Of a DNA stretch of 64,000 nt, positions 25,714 to 35,006 are shown piece by piece. The position numbers and the translations under genes are program-made. The notes beneath the pieces were generated by a model. The model had not been told where the DNA came from, ran no database searches, and saw nothing but the letters and a program-made list of their open reading frames with translations. The stretch spans positions 170,181 through 234,180 of the forward strand of contig NZ_JAGOGJ010000001.1 of assembly GCF_017996735.1 (NCBI RefSeq). The letters run 5' to 3'. The DNA is from Niveispirillum sp. (GTDB taxonomy: Bacteria > Pseudomonadota > Alphaproteobacteria > Azospirillales > Azospirillaceae). Every line of letters begins with the position of its first letter. The stretch's first letter is position 1.

Positions 25714-26570
25714 GGGGTGGGGGTGATGGCCGCCACCAGATCCCGGATGCGCGTGAAGACCTGTGCACCGGCCGCGTTCAGGGCCTTGGTCTTGCTGGCC
25801 ACCGTCCCCGTTTCCCCATGGATCAGGGCGCCGGCATGGCCCATCGTCACGCCCTCGCGCGACGATTGTCCGGCGATCAGGGCATAGACCGGCTTGGCGA
25901 AGCCCTGTTCCGTGATGGCGGCGGCCAGTTCCTCTTCCTCATCCCCGCCGATCTCCCCGATGATGACCAGGGCGCTGGTCTTCTCATCGGCGGCATAGAG
26001 CGGCAGCAGATCGGCGAAGCGCGTCCCCTTCACCGGGTCGCCGCCCACGCCCACCCACAGGCTTTGCCCCAGACCGCGCGCTACCAGCCGGTGACAGACC
26101 TCATAGGACAGAGTGCCGCTTTTCGACATGACGCCCAGGCTGCCCGGTGCCAGCGACACGTCGGGCAGGAACCCCATCTTCATGCGGCCCGGAATGGCCA
26201 GGCCCGGCGTGGAGGCGCCGATCCAGGTCGCCCCCGCCGCCCTTACCACCGCCTTGGCCTTCACCGCGTCATGGATGGGCATGCCTTCCGTCAGGGTGAC
26301 GATGGTGCGGATGCCCGCTTCCACCGCCTCCAGGATGGCGGGCAGGACGGAGAGCGGGGGCACGATGGCGACGCTGGCCGTGGCGCGCGTAGCGGCGACG
26401 GCGGCGGCGCAGTCACGGAACAGCGGCAGACCGTCCACATCCTCTTCGCGGGGCGATACGCCGCCCACGATATTGGTGCCATAGGCCCGCATGTGATGCG
26501 TATGGGTGCGGCCGGCACGGCCGGTGATGCCCTGGACGATGGTGGGCGTGTCGGCATTGATCTCAAGCAT
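25710..26570 (-). CDS. Succinyl-CoA-synthetase-like alpha subunit
   Basis: A 286-residue nucleotide-forming acid-CoA ligase alpha subunit. It has the CoA-binding Rossmann segment (QGITGRAGRTH), a ligase core (SKSGTLSYE) and the phospho-histidine H245 (VTMGHAGAL). It pairs with the beta subunit immediately upstream, which it overlaps by 8 nt. Because both are in an SDR-led catabolic operon, away from TCA genes, the pair probably activates a pathway carboxylate or recovers nucleotide from a CoA ester rather than serving the TCA cycle (inference). Malate-CoA-ligase-like function is an alternative. Confidence 0.9.
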   Translation of the reverse strand: MLEINADTPTIVQGITGRAGRTHTHHMRAYGTNIVGGVSPREEDVDGLPLFRDCAAAVAATRATASVAIVPPLSVLPAILEAVEAGIRTIVTLTEGMPIHDAVKAKAVVRAAGATWIGASTPGLAIPGRMKMGFLPDVSLAPGSLGVMSKSGTLSYEVCHRLVARGLGQSLWVGVGGDPVKGTRFADLLPLYAADEKTSALVIIGEIGGDEEEELAAAITEQGFAKPVYALIAGQSSREGVTMGHAGALIHGETGTVASKTKALNAAGAQVFTRIRDLVAAITPTP

Positions 26571-27714
26571 GGGCGTCTTCCGCTCGGGCGATGGCCAGGT
26601 CGATGGCGCGTTCCAGGTCGGTCTCGATCAGTATGGGATTGCCGGCCTCTTCGATGATGGCGCGGGCCTTGTCCAGGCCGTTGCCGATCATGCGGGCGGT
26701 GATCGGCACCTTCAGGTGCGGCACAGCCTTCAGTGCGATGATCAGCAGCCGCGCGATCTCTCCCAGATCCGTATGACCTGCAAAGAAATTGATCAGCACG
26801 GAGCGGATGGACGGGCCGGCCGCGATCCGTTCCAGCACCTGGATCAGGCGGGCCGGATCGCCCTTGAACTGGCCCGTGCGGATGTCGCAGAAATTGAACG
26901 GCCGCCGGCCCCGCGCCACCAGTTCGTCGATCAGTTGCATCGACAGGCCCGCGCCCGTCGTGACCAGCCCGATATCGCCGCCGGCATCCAGCGGCACATA
27001 ATCATAGCCCTGGTCCAGCTTCAGCGCGGCTTCGGGATAAAGGTCCGGATTGTTCTGCACGATGACGGCCAGATCCGGTTGCCGGGGAAAGGCATTTTCG
27101 TCCACGGCCAGCTTGGTATCGCCGATGATCCAGGATTGATCGGCGCGGATGAACAGGGGATTGATTTCCAGCAGCAATGCCTCGTGCCGGAAAAACAGCG
27201 GCGCCAGGCTGCGCGCCGCATCCGTGACCGGTTTCCGGACGGTGTCGGGCAACCGGGGCGACAGCGCATCGATGCCGGCCAGCAGGCTGTCCAGGTCCGG
27301 CGCCACGGTGGCGGACAGAAGATGCGGCCGCAGGGACGGGTCTTCCACATCCATACCCCCCTGCGCCGACAGCAGCAGGCGGATCGTGCCGGCCCCGGCA
27401 TCCAGCGTGAAGGACAGGTAGGCCTCCGCCACAAAATCGATCGCGCCTTCCAGCCGGCAGGCCTGGACCCGGTGTCCCTTGATCTCCATGCCCAGCAGAT
27501 CATCCAGCCCGGCGGCCAGGGCGCCGGCCTCGCGCACCAGCCGGATGCCGCCGGCCTTGCCGCGACCGCCCACGGGCACCTGCGCCTTCACGACCTGGGG
27601 CAGGGGCAGGGCGGGAAGGGCGGCGATGTCGGTGCGCCGGACCAGCCGGCCGGGCGGCACGGGCAAACCCGCCACCGACAGCAGCATCTTGGCGTCATGT
27701 TCAAGCAGCATCAT
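26563..27714 (-). CDS. Succinyl-CoA-synthetase-like beta subunit (ATP-grasp)
   Basis: A 383-residue beta subunit. The N-terminal ATP-grasp domain (MLLEHDAKMLLSVAGLPVPPG...VVKAQVPVGGRGKAGGI) is followed by the ligase-CoA domain (GLVTTGAGLSMQLIDEL...FAGHTDLGEIARLL). The start is ATG 27714, 13 nt after the SDR stop; AAAGG lies upstream. The protein is more divergent from housekeeping SucC than expected (for example TTGAGLSM in the place of the usual NGAGLAM), supporting a specialised substrate. Confidence 0.88.
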   Translation of the reverse strand: MMLLEHDAKMLLSVAGLPVPPGRLVRRTDIAALPALPLPQVVKAQVPVGGRGKAGGIRLVREAGALAAGLDDLLGMEIKGHRVQACRLEGAIDFVAEAYLSFTLDAGAGTIRLLLSAQGGMDVEDPSLRPHLLSATVAPDLDSLLAGIDALSPRLPDTVRKPVTDAARSLAPLFFRHEALLLEINPLFIRADQSWIIGDTKLAVDENAFPRQPDLAVIVQNNPDLYPEAALKLDQGYDYVPLDAGGDIGLVTTGAGLSMQLIDELVARGRRPFNFCDIRTGQFKGDPARLIQVLERIAAGPSIRSVLINFFAGHTDLGEIARLLIIALKAVPHLKVPITARMIGNGLDKARAIIEEAGNPILIETDLERAIDLAIARAEDAHA

Positions 27715-27727
27715 GATGAGGGACCTT

Positions 27728-28483
27728 TCAAAGCCACCAGCGGCCGCCATTGATGAGGATGGTCTGGCCCGTGATGTACCGGCCTTCATCGCTGGACAGC
27801 AGCGCCACCATGCCGGCAATGTCCTGCGGTTCGCCCAGGAACCCCGCCGGGATGGAGGCGACGGCCTTTCGCGCCTCCTCCCCCGCGCTGCGTTCCAGGG
27901 CGCGGGTGCGCACCGGTCCGGGACAGACGGCGTTCACGGTCACGCCGCGCGGCGCCAGTTCGCGCGCCACGGCGCGGGTAAAGCCGATGATGCCGGCCTT
28001 GGCGGCGGCATAATCATGGCTGCCGACGGGGCCGATCACGGCCGATTCCGACGACATATTGATGACGCGGCCATATCCGCGCGCCGCCATGCCGGGGGCC
28101 AGCAGGCGGGTGAAGCGCATGGTGGTGAACAGGTTGATCTCCACCACGAAGCGCCAGACATCCTCCGTGCTGTCCAGGAAGCTGGTCTTGCGCTCCCGCG
28201 CGCCTTGACCGACATTGTTGACCAGGATATCGGCCGGGCCCAGTGCGGTCTCCGCCGCCGCCACGAAATCACCGGCCTGTGCGGGGTCTGTGCAGTCGGC
28301 AGCCCTGGCAAACACGGCCGTGCCCAACGCCGCCAGTTCATCGCGCAAGGCGGCCAGCGGTTCGGGTTCCAGATCAATGATGGCGAGTTTTGCGCCTTCC
28401 GCCGCCATGCGCAGGGCGCAACCACGGCCGATGCCGTTGGCCCCGCCCGTGATCATGGCGACACGGCCTTCCAGACGTTTCAT
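27728..28483 (-). CDS. SDR family oxidoreductase 2
   Basis: A 251-residue classical SDR. It has TGGANGIGRG for the cofactor, NNVGQGA, SSESAV (catalytic Ser), YAAAK, and the C-terminal GQTILINGGRWWL. It resembles FabG-like 3-oxoacyl or 3-hydroxyacyl-CoA dehydrogenases. It is the first gene of the SDR-CoA-ligase operon, downstream of operator A site 2. Confidence 0.9.
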   Translation of the reverse strand: MKRLEGRVAMITGGANGIGRGCALRMAAEGAKLAIIDLEPEPLAALRDELAALGTAVFARAADCTDPAQAGDFVAAAETALGPADILVNNVGQGARERKTSFLDSTEDVWRFVVEINLFTTMRFTRLLAPGMAARGYGRVINMSSESAVIGPVGSHDYAAAKAGIIGFTRAVARELAPRGVTVNAVCPGPVRTRALERSAGEEARKAVASIPAGFLGEPQDIAGMVALLSSDEGRYITGQTILINGGRWWL

Positions 28484-28537
28484 GCGTCCGCTCCCTTATG
28501 CGTCGTTGCTTCAGCAGTGCCGACAGGCCGTGATCCG

Positions 28538-28576
28538 CGCAAACGAGTTTTCCGCATCCGTATGACGTCAGGTCAT
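28538..28576 (-). promoter_or_regulatory. Operator A, site 2 (SDR/CoA-ligase operon)
   Basis: Minus strand: ATGA-N7-TCAT, then 10 nt ending GCGG, then AAAACTCG and TTTG. It is 55 bp before the SDR start and also lies in the divergent region with the amidohydrolase. TCATACGGA is shared with site 1. Confidence 0.72.
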
Positions 28577-28675
28577 GTGGCGTTCCCCGGATGAGATCCG
28601 GTCATTCCGCCGGCCGATAAATGCAGTCGGCTTTGTCGCCCCCGGTGTTAGCCTCAGTCTCGGGAGGACGATCGT

Positions 28676-29755
28676 ATGAGTGATCGAATTGCCGGGAAGC
28701 TCCGGTCCATGTCGGAACTGGACATATGGTTGGCCCAGTGGCGGGAGGAGGTGATCGAACCCTCCCTGCCCATCATCGACGCCCACCACCATCTGTGGGA
28801 CCGCCCGCCCGAAACCTATCAATTGCCGGAACTGCTGGCGGATATCGGGTCGGGTCACGATGTCCGCGCGACGGTCTTTGTTCAATGCAACGCGATGTAC
28901 CGCGCCGATGGGCCGGAGGAAATGCGCTGCGTGGGGGAGACCGAATATGTGAACGGCATCGCGGCGGCCAGCGCCAGCGGCATCTACGGACCGCAACGGC
29001 TGTGCGCGGCCATCGTGGGCCATGCCGATTTGCGGCTGGGTGCCGCCGTCATTCCCGTTCTGCAGGCCCATCTGCGCGCCGGCGGCGGGCGGTTCCGGGG
29101 GATCCGGCAGCAGGCGCAGCATGATCCCGTCCTGGGCGCGATGAGCCGGGTGCCGCCGCCGCCGGGTCTGCTGCACGATTCCGGGTTCCGCCGGGGCTTC
29201 GCCGAACTGGCGCCCCTGGGCCTGTCCTTCGATGCCTGGGTCTATTTCACGCAATTGCCCGATCTGGCCGACCTGGCCCGCGCCTTTGCGCAAACGGACA
29301 TCATCCTGAACCATCTTGGCGCCCCCCTGGGCATCGGCCCTTATGCCGGCCGGCGCGACGAGGTGTTCCGCCAGTGGGCGGACGGGCTGCAACAACTGGC
29401 CCGGTGCCGTAATGTCGTGGTGAAGCTGGGCGGGCTTGGCATGCCGTCTTACGGTTTCGGTTTCCATGAACGCGCGGTGCCGGCATCGTCGCTGGAACTG
29501 GCCGCCGCCTGGCGTCCCTATGTGGAGACGTGTCTGGACCTCTTCGGACCGGACCGCTGCCTGTTTGAAAGCAATTTTCCCGTCGACCGGCAATCCTGTG
29601 CCTACCGCACCTTATGGAATGCCTTCAAACATATGGCCGCCGGCTGCACCACGGCGGAGCGGACGGCGCTGTTTTCCGGCACTGCCGCACGGGTCTACCG
29701 GCTGGGCAATGGTCAGGTGACGGGACCGGAAAAACAGGGTGCTGCCTTGGGATGA
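28676..29755 (+). CDS. Amidohydrolase-2 family TIM-barrel hydrolase
   Basis: A 359-residue metal-dependent hydrolase. The strand-1 metal motif is DAHHHLWD (H37, H39), and the late SNFPVDRQSC segment carries the usual strand-8 aspartate. Close families are lactonases and 2-pyrone-4,6-dicarboxylate hydrolase-like enzymes. A lactone made by ring oxygenation would be a fitting substrate (inference). GGGAGG lies 8 nt before ATG 28676. It is divergent from the SDR operon and precedes TonB receptor 3. Confidence 0.87.
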   Translation: MSDRIAGKLRSMSELDIWLAQWREEVIEPSLPIIDAHHHLWDRPPETYQLPELLADIGSGHDVRATVFVQCNAMYRADGPEEMRCVGETEYVNGIAAASASGIYGPQRLCAAIVGHADLRLGAAVIPVLQAHLRAGGGRFRGIRQQAQHDPVLGAMSRVPPPPGLLHDSGFRRGFAELAPLGLSFDAWVYFTQLPDLADLARAFAQTDIILNHLGAPLGIGPYAGRRDEVFRQWADGLQQLARCRNVVVKLGGLGMPSYGFGFHERAVPASSLELAAAWRPYVETCLDLFGPDRCLFESNFPVDRQSCAYRTLWNAFKHMAAGCTTAERTALFSGTAARVYRLGNGQVTGPEKQGAALG

Positions 29756-29790
29756 GCAATGCTCATCCCCGCACGCGGAAAACTCGATTC
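29752..29790 (+). promoter_or_regulatory. Operator A, site 3 (TonB receptor 3)
   Basis: ATGA-N7-TCAT, then 12 nt ending GCGG, then AAAACTCG. Here the first part extends to a perfect 17-bp palindrome, GATGAGCA-A-TGCTCATC (29751-29767), which contains the amidohydrolase stop codon. It lies about 130 bp before the receptor start. Confidence 0.72.
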
Positions 29791-29920
29791 CTGTGGCCGG
29801 CATACGGCCATACCTTTCCATTGCGCCGAAATGGTAATGCCATTGTATTCAGCCAGGCAGGCACGGCGCATTCCAAAAAAAGACGCCGCAGGCGATAAAT
29901 ACCAGGGAGGAAAAGTGCCC

Positions 29921-32296
29921 ATGCGCACCGCCATCTTCTGCACGCGCAGCGCGTTCCGGCGATCCACGGCGATCGCCCTGCCCATGATGCTCGGCGCCCT
30001 GGCGGCACCGGCCGCCGCCCAATCCGCGCCTGCATCGTCAGGCGCCATCCTGCTGGAAGAGATCATCGTCACGGCGCAGAAGCGCAGCGAGAACCTGCAG
30101 GACGTGCCGATCTCGGTAACGGCGGTGACCGCCGACATGCTGGATACGGCGGGCACCTACAATGTCCTGGACCTGGAGAAAATCTCACCGGGCCTGCAGG
30201 TCTATCAGACGGGTGCGTCCGTCCTGCCTTTCATTCGCGGCATCGGTTCCAACCAGTCGAACCCCGGCTTCGAAAGCCCGGTCGCCGTCTATCTGGATGG
30301 GATCTATCAGGCCAACAAGGGTGGCAACAGCTTCGATCTGGCCAATATCGAGCGGATCGAGGTGCTGAAAGGCCCCCAGGGTACCTTGTTCGGCCGCAAC
30401 GCGACCGGCGGCGCCATCAACATCATCACCAAGGACCCCGGCGAGCGCCCGCGCATCGAAGCCGAAATCGGCTATGGCAAGTTTAACGAAAAGCGGGCCC
30501 GTGCCTATGCCGACGGCCAGGTCACCGACACGCTGTCGGCGTCGGTGGCCTTCACCGGCCGATGGGACGATGGCTATATCGACAATATCTTCCTGGATAA
30601 GAAGGCCAACCCGTCGGAAAACATGGTGGGCATGGGCAAGCTGGTCCTGAAGCCCAATGACAATTTCACGGCCCGGCTGTCCGGTTCCTACTATTACCAT
30701 GATAGCGCGACCTTCCTGTCGCCGCATGTCAAGGCGGGGACCCTGCCGACGGCGGCCGGTGCGGGCTATGCGCCCATCTATGGCCTTTACGATACCTCCA
30801 CGGCGCACGACACGGGCGTGACCAACAAGGGTTATCGCGGCACCTTGAACATGGATTACGACTTTTCCGACATGCGGCTGGTGTCCTACACCGGCTATGT
30901 GAAGGGATCGTCGCGGACCCTGTCCAGCAGCGATATTTCCGAGGCGACGATCGGCTATTCCGGCAGCCGCAACCAGCCCGGCGAGCAGTTTTCCCAGGAA
31001 TTCCAGTTGCAATCGACCGGCAATGACAAGGTCAACTGGATCGGCGGCCTTTATTACATGTGGTTCAAGGAGGGGTTCGACAATCTGATCTCTGCCTCCA
31101 ACGTGCCGTCGCCCATCCGGCCCATCGACCTGACCCGTCCGGGGGCCGGCGTGGTTGCCTTCAATTCCTTCATCACGACCGAGGCCTATGCCGCCTTCGC
31201 GGAGGCCAATGCCCGGTTGACGGACGACCTGCGCGTTACCGCCGGCCTGCGCTACAGCAGCGAGGAGAAGGGGGCGAAGGGTGAGATGTTCCGCTTCGCC
31301 GCCGTGCCCTATGCCGGCAGTCCGGGCGAGGATTTCTATAATACGGTGCTGGGGCCGGCCAGCGACAACCTGGCATTCGGCAAGACGCCGCTGGCCGCCA
31401 TGGACCTGTCGAAGAATTTCGACAAGCTGACCTGGCGCCTGGCACTGGATTATACAATCAGCGACGACGTCATGGCCTATGCCAGTTATAATCGCGGCTT
31501 CAAGAGCGGCACCTACAATCCCAGCGTGGTCAGCCCCGCGCAGATCCCCGTCAGCCCGGAAATCCTGGATGCCTATGAAGTCGGCTTGAAGACGGAATTG
31601 CTGGACCGCCGCGTGCGCCTCAACAGTTCGGCCTTCTATTACGATTATTCCAACATCCAGGTCGGTCTGATCTCTGCGGCGGGCGTCACCACGGTGCAGA
31701 ATGCGGCAGCGGCCCGTGTCTATGGCCTGGATGTCGATCTGACGGCGCTGCTGTCGGACCAGTTGACCTTGCGCGGTGCCGTCAATCTGCTGGACAGCAA
31801 ATACAAGAACTACGCCAGCGCGCAGGTCTTCCTGCCCCGTACCACGGCGGCCTGCTCGGCGCCCCCGCCCGCCATCACCTATGCCCAGGCCCAGACGCTG
31901 GCGGCGGCGACCAAGCTGCCGGGAAGCTGTTCATATGCATTGAACGCCACGGGTCAGGACCTGATCTTCGCCCCGAAGATCAGCGCCAATATCGCCCTGG
32001 ACTATGACGTGCCGATGGGCGATGCCCGCATGGTGCTGACCGGCGCGCTTTATTACAATGGCGGCTACGACATCGTGCCGGGCGGCCTGTTCGGCCATAT
32101 CCCCGCCTATGAGTCACTGAGCCTGTCGGCGACCTATCATGCGCCGGGCGACCGTTATTTCGTGCGGCTGTGGGGCGACAACCTGACTGACAGCAACCAC
32201 GCGATCTACATTTCGCCGCAGGCCCTGGGCATCCAGGAAGTCAACGCGCGCCCCCTGTCCTTCGGCGTGACGGTGGGCTTCAAGTTCGGGGATTGA
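29921..32296 (+). CDS. TonB-dependent outer-membrane receptor 3
   Basis: A 791-residue receptor. A signal peptide (MRTAIFCTRSAF...AAPAAAQ) precedes a TonB box (EEIIVTAQKR), a plug with IRGIGSNQSNPGF and VLKGPQGTLFGRNATGGA, and a barrel ending LSFGVTVGFKFGD. GGGAGG is 11 nt before ATG 29921; GTG 29915, two codons earlier, is the alternative. It is similar in layout to receptor 2 and is the only gene directly behind operator A site 3. Confidence 0.93.
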   Translation: MRTAIFCTRSAFRRSTAIALPMMLGALAAPAAAQSAPASSGAILLEEIIVTAQKRSENLQDVPISVTAVTADMLDTAGTYNVLDLEKISPGLQVYQTGASVLPFIRGIGSNQSNPGFESPVAVYLDGIYQANKGGNSFDLANIERIEVLKGPQGTLFGRNATGGAINIITKDPGERPRIEAEIGYGKFNEKRARAYADGQVTDTLSASVAFTGRWDDGYIDNIFLDKKANPSENMVGMGKLVLKPNDNFTARLSGSYYYHDSATFLSPHVKAGTLPTAAGAGYAPIYGLYDTSTAHDTGVTNKGYRGTLNMDYDFSDMRLVSYTGYVKGSSRTLSSSDISEATIGYSGSRNQPGEQFSQEFQLQSTGNDKVNWIGGLYYMWFKEGFDNLISASNVPSPIRPIDLTRPGAGVVAFNSFITTEAYAAFAEANARLTDDLRVTAGLRYSSEEKGAKGEMFRFAAVPYAGSPGEDFYNTVLGPASDNLAFGKTPLAAMDLSKNFDKLTWRLALDYTISDDVMAYASYNRGFKSGTYNPSVVSPAQIPVSPEILDAYEVGLKTELLDRRVRLNSSAFYYDYSNIQVGLISAAGVTTVQNAAAARVYGLDVDLTALLSDQLTLRGAVNLLDSKYKNYASAQVFLPRTTAACSAPPPAITYAQAQTLAAATKLPGSCSYALNATGQDLIFAPKISANIALDYDVPMGDARMVLTGALYYNGGYDIVPGGLFGHIPAYESLSLSATYHAPGDRYFVRLWGDNLTDSNHAIYISPQALGIQEVNARPLSFGVTVGFKFGD

Positions 32297-32322
32297 GTGG
32301 GCTTCCCCTGTTCCCGCCGGTT

Positions 32323-32358
32323 CCACCCTCATCCCGGCTTGCACCGGGATGAGGGTGG
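32323..32358 (+). terminator. 15-bp perfect hairpin after TonB receptor 3
   Basis: CCACCCTCATCCCGG (32323-32337) pairs fully with 32344-32358 around a 6-nt loop, 27 nt after the stop codon. There is no U-tract. It may be a strong transcription pause or terminator, or a small dispersed repeat; it sits 22 nt before operator A site 4. Confidence 0.6.
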
Positions 32359-32379
32359 AGGGTGCCCAGGCGCACCCCG

Positions 32380-32420
32380 ATGAGCCGCCCTCATGCCGGC
32401 CCCCCAAAAGTGGTTTGCCG
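32380..32420 (+). promoter_or_regulatory. Operator A, site 4 (crotonase/ACAD operon)
   Basis: ATGA-N7-TCAT, then 11 nt, then AAAAGTGG and TTTGCCG. It lies 65-105 bp before the enoyl-CoA hydratase start. The right-hand part (TCATGC...GTGGTTTGCC) resembles site 5 most closely. Confidence 0.7.
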
Positions 32421-32484
32421 GACCCGGCAGTGCCCCGGCAGTTTTCAATCGACCTTAAAGAAACGAAATATCCGGAGTTTGATC

Positions 32485-33321
32485 ATGGCCGCATCGCAGG
32501 TCGCTAAATCGATCGAGGAGATGATCCTTGTCCGCCTGGAGGAAAGGGCGGAGGGTGGCCGCGTCGCTTATGTGACGGTCGACAATGTCGAAAAACACAA
32601 CGCCCTGCCGGTGCAGGGCCGCGCCCTTCTGGCCCGCACCATGCGGGACCTGGCGACCGATCCCGAGTTGCGCTGCGTTGTGCTGACCGGGGCGGGCACA
32701 AAATCCTTCATCGGTGGCGCCAACATCGCCGAGATGTCGGAATTCCCCGACCACAATATCGCCGAAAGCGGCAGCGCCACCACCCATGCGGCGTGTGACA
32801 GCGTGCGGCGCATGCCTGTGCCTGTCATCGCCCGTATCGCCGGCTATTGCCTGGGGGCGGGCATGGAGATCGCGACCGCCTGTGACATGCGGGTGGCCGC
32901 CGACAATGCCAGGTTCGGCATGCCGGAGGTCCGCTATGGCGTGCCGTCGGGCATGGAGGCCTGCCTGATCCCGTCGCTGGTCGGCTGGGGAAAGGCACGC
33001 GAACTGGTCTATACGGGCGATATCATCGACGCCGAGGAAGCGTACCATTTCGGCTATATGGAAAAGCTGGTCCCGCTGGAAAAGCTGGACGAGCAGGTGG
33101 AGAAATGGGTGCGGTCCATCTGCATCTCCGGCCCCCGCGCCATCCGCCTGCAAAAGGAACTGATCCGCGACTGGGAACAGATGTCGGTATCCGACGCCGT
33201 GCAGGCCGGCATCCGCTCCGTCGGTCGCGCACATACCACGGACGAGCCGCGCCGCCTGATGACGGCCTGGCGCGAACAGCAACGGTTGAAGAAGCTGGCG
33301 CGGCAGCAGCGGGGGGATTGA
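32485..33321 (+). CDS. Enoyl-CoA hydratase 2
   Basis: A 278-residue crotonase with oxyanion segments SFIGGANIAEM and GYCLGAGMEIATACD. Counterparts of both catalytic glutamates are present (MPEVRYG and ARELVYTG). GGAG is 8 nt before ATG 32485. It is first in a five-gene operon that continues, with 2-11 nt gaps, through an ACAD, two more crotonases and a 3-hydroxyacyl-CoA dehydrogenase. Confidence 0.92.
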   Translation: MAASQVAKSIEEMILVRLEERAEGGRVAYVTVDNVEKHNALPVQGRALLARTMRDLATDPELRCVVLTGAGTKSFIGGANIAEMSEFPDHNIAESGSATTHAACDSVRRMPVPVIARIAGYCLGAGMEIATACDMRVAADNARFGMPEVRYGVPSGMEACLIPSLVGWGKARELVYTGDIIDAEEAYHFGYMEKLVPLEKLDEQVEKWVRSICISGPRAIRLQKELIRDWEQMSVSDAVQAGIRSVGRAHTTDEPRRLMTAWREQQRLKKLARQQRGD

Positions 33322-33324
33322 GGG

Positions 33325-34995
33325 ATGGGTGTCCCCGATCTTTCCGCAGCGCTTCTTGCCGATTGCCGGGCGGCCATGATGGCGGCGGGCCAGTATCTGG
33401 CCATGGCCCGCCATCGGCTGGTCCGGCGGGTGGCGCCCCAGGGCGGGGTGGATGCAGCCCTGCTGACCCGGCACCAGCATGCCGCCCACGGCCTTGCCTG
33501 GATCGCCACCTATGTGGCGGCCCTGCGCAGCCTGCTGGATTGGGCCGAGGCGTTGGAAGGCCAGGGCGCCTTGTGCCTTCCCGAACGCCTGATCCTGTCC
33601 ATCGGTTTTGGTGAATATCTGGCGCAACTGGCCGGAGGCATCCCCATGAGCCAGGGTGAATTCGCCCGGCCGGCCGATCTGGATCTGGTGACCGAGGCGG
33701 CGATGCTGCACGCCAATCCGGCCTGCGCCCGGCTGCTGTCGGGCGACGGGCCAACCCTGCGCGCCGCCCTGTCCACCGCCCTGGCCGACGGGCATTTCGG
33801 TGACCCGCGCCATGATGACGAGATGCTGACGGTCATGGCGGGGCAATTGCGCCGCTTCGTGGCCGACCGTGTGGCGCCGTACGCCCATGGCTGGCACCGT
33901 GACAATGCCTATATCCCCATGGATGTCATCGCCGAAATGGCGGCCCTGGGCGTGTTCGGCCTGACCGTGCCAGAGGAATGGGGCGGGTCGGGGCTGGGCA
34001 AGCTGGCCATGTGCATTGCGTCGGAGGAATTGTCGCGCGGCTATATCGGCGTGGGATCGCTGGGCACCCGGTCGGAGATCGCGGGCGAACTGATCCGCCT
34101 GGGCGGGACGGACGAACAAAGACGTCGCTACCTGCCACCGATCGCCAGCGGTGACCTGCTGCCTACGGCGGTTTTCACGGAGCCCGACACCGGCTCCGAT
34201 CTGGCATCCCTGCGCACCCGGGCGGAACTGGTGACCAAGCCGGATGGAAGCCGCGTCTGGCGCGTGACCGGCAACAAGACCTGGATCACCCACGCCGCCC
34301 GCGCCGACATCATGACCCTGCTGGTCCGCACCGTTCCGGGGCAGGAGGGATACAAGGGCCTGTCCATGCTGCTGGCGGAAAAGCCGCGCGGCGACGATGC
34401 CAACCCGTTTCCGGCCGGCGGGATGAGCGGCGGAGAGATCGAGGTTCTGGGCTATCGCGGCATGAAGGAGTTCGAGATCCGCTTTGACGGGTTCGAGGTG
34501 CCGGAGCAGAATTTGCTGGGCGGTGTGCCCGGCCAGGGTTTCAAACAACTGATGGAAACCTTCGAAAGCGCGCGCATCCAGACGGCGGCGCGTGCCGTGG
34601 GCGTGGCGCAGGACGCGCTGGAGGAGGGGCTGCGCTATGCCCTTGACCGGCGGCAGTTCGGCCAGCCGATCATCGCTTTCCCCCGCGTGTCGGACAAGCT
34701 GGCCTGGATGGCGGTGGAGACCATGATGGCCCGCCAGCTTTCCTATACGGCCGCGCGTGCCAAGGATGGCGGAAGGCGCTGCGATATCGAGGCGGGGATG
34801 GCCAAGCTGCTGGCCGCCCGCGTGGCCTGGAGCAACGCTGACAACGCTTTGCAGATCCATGGCGGCAATGGTTTCGCCCTGGAATACCGCATCAGCCGCC
34901 TGCTCTGCGATGCCCGTATCCTGTCGATCTTCGAAGGGGCGGCCGAAATCCAGGCGCAGGTGATCGCGCGGGGATTGCTGGCGCGGGACAAGTGA
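33325..34995 (+). CDS. Long acyl-CoA dehydrogenase, methylsuccinyl-CoA-dehydrogenase-like
   Basis: A 556-residue ACAD. Residues about 1-165 are a helical N-terminal extension. The ACAD core follows (FGLTVPEEWGGSGLG, TEPDTGSDL, TGNKTWITHAA) and the C-terminal helical domain holds RRQFGQPI, IHGGNGFALEY and IFEGAAEIQ, the last with the usual catalytic Glu. The extension and the TFESARIQTAARAVGVAQ segment are typical of (2S)-methylsuccinyl-CoA dehydrogenase (Mcd) of the ethylmalonyl-CoA pathway. No crotonyl-CoA carboxylase or ethylmalonyl-CoA mutase is nearby, so a related branched acyl-CoA may be the real substrate. Confidence 0.85.
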   Translation: MGVPDLSAALLADCRAAMMAAGQYLAMARHRLVRRVAPQGGVDAALLTRHQHAAHGLAWIATYVAALRSLLDWAEALEGQGALCLPERLILSIGFGEYLAQLAGGIPMSQGEFARPADLDLVTEAAMLHANPACARLLSGDGPTLRAALSTALADGHFGDPRHDDEMLTVMAGQLRRFVADRVAPYAHGWHRDNAYIPMDVIAEMAALGVFGLTVPEEWGGSGLGKLAMCIASEELSRGYIGVGSLGTRSEIAGELIRLGGTDEQRRRYLPPIASGDLLPTAVFTEPDTGSDLASLRTRAELVTKPDGSRVWRVTGNKTWITHAARADIMTLLVRTVPGQEGYKGLSMLLAEKPRGDDANPFPAGGMSGGEIEVLGYRGMKEFEIRFDGFEVPEQNLLGGVPGQGFKQLMETFESARIQTAARAVGVAQDALEEGLRYALDRRQFGQPIIAFPRVSDKLAWMAVETMMARQLSYTAARAKDGGRRCDIEAGMAKLLAARVAWSNADNALQIHGGNGFALEYRISRLLCDARILSIFEGAAEIQAQVIARGLLARDK

Positions 34996-35006
34996 TGGAG
35001 GCGGCG

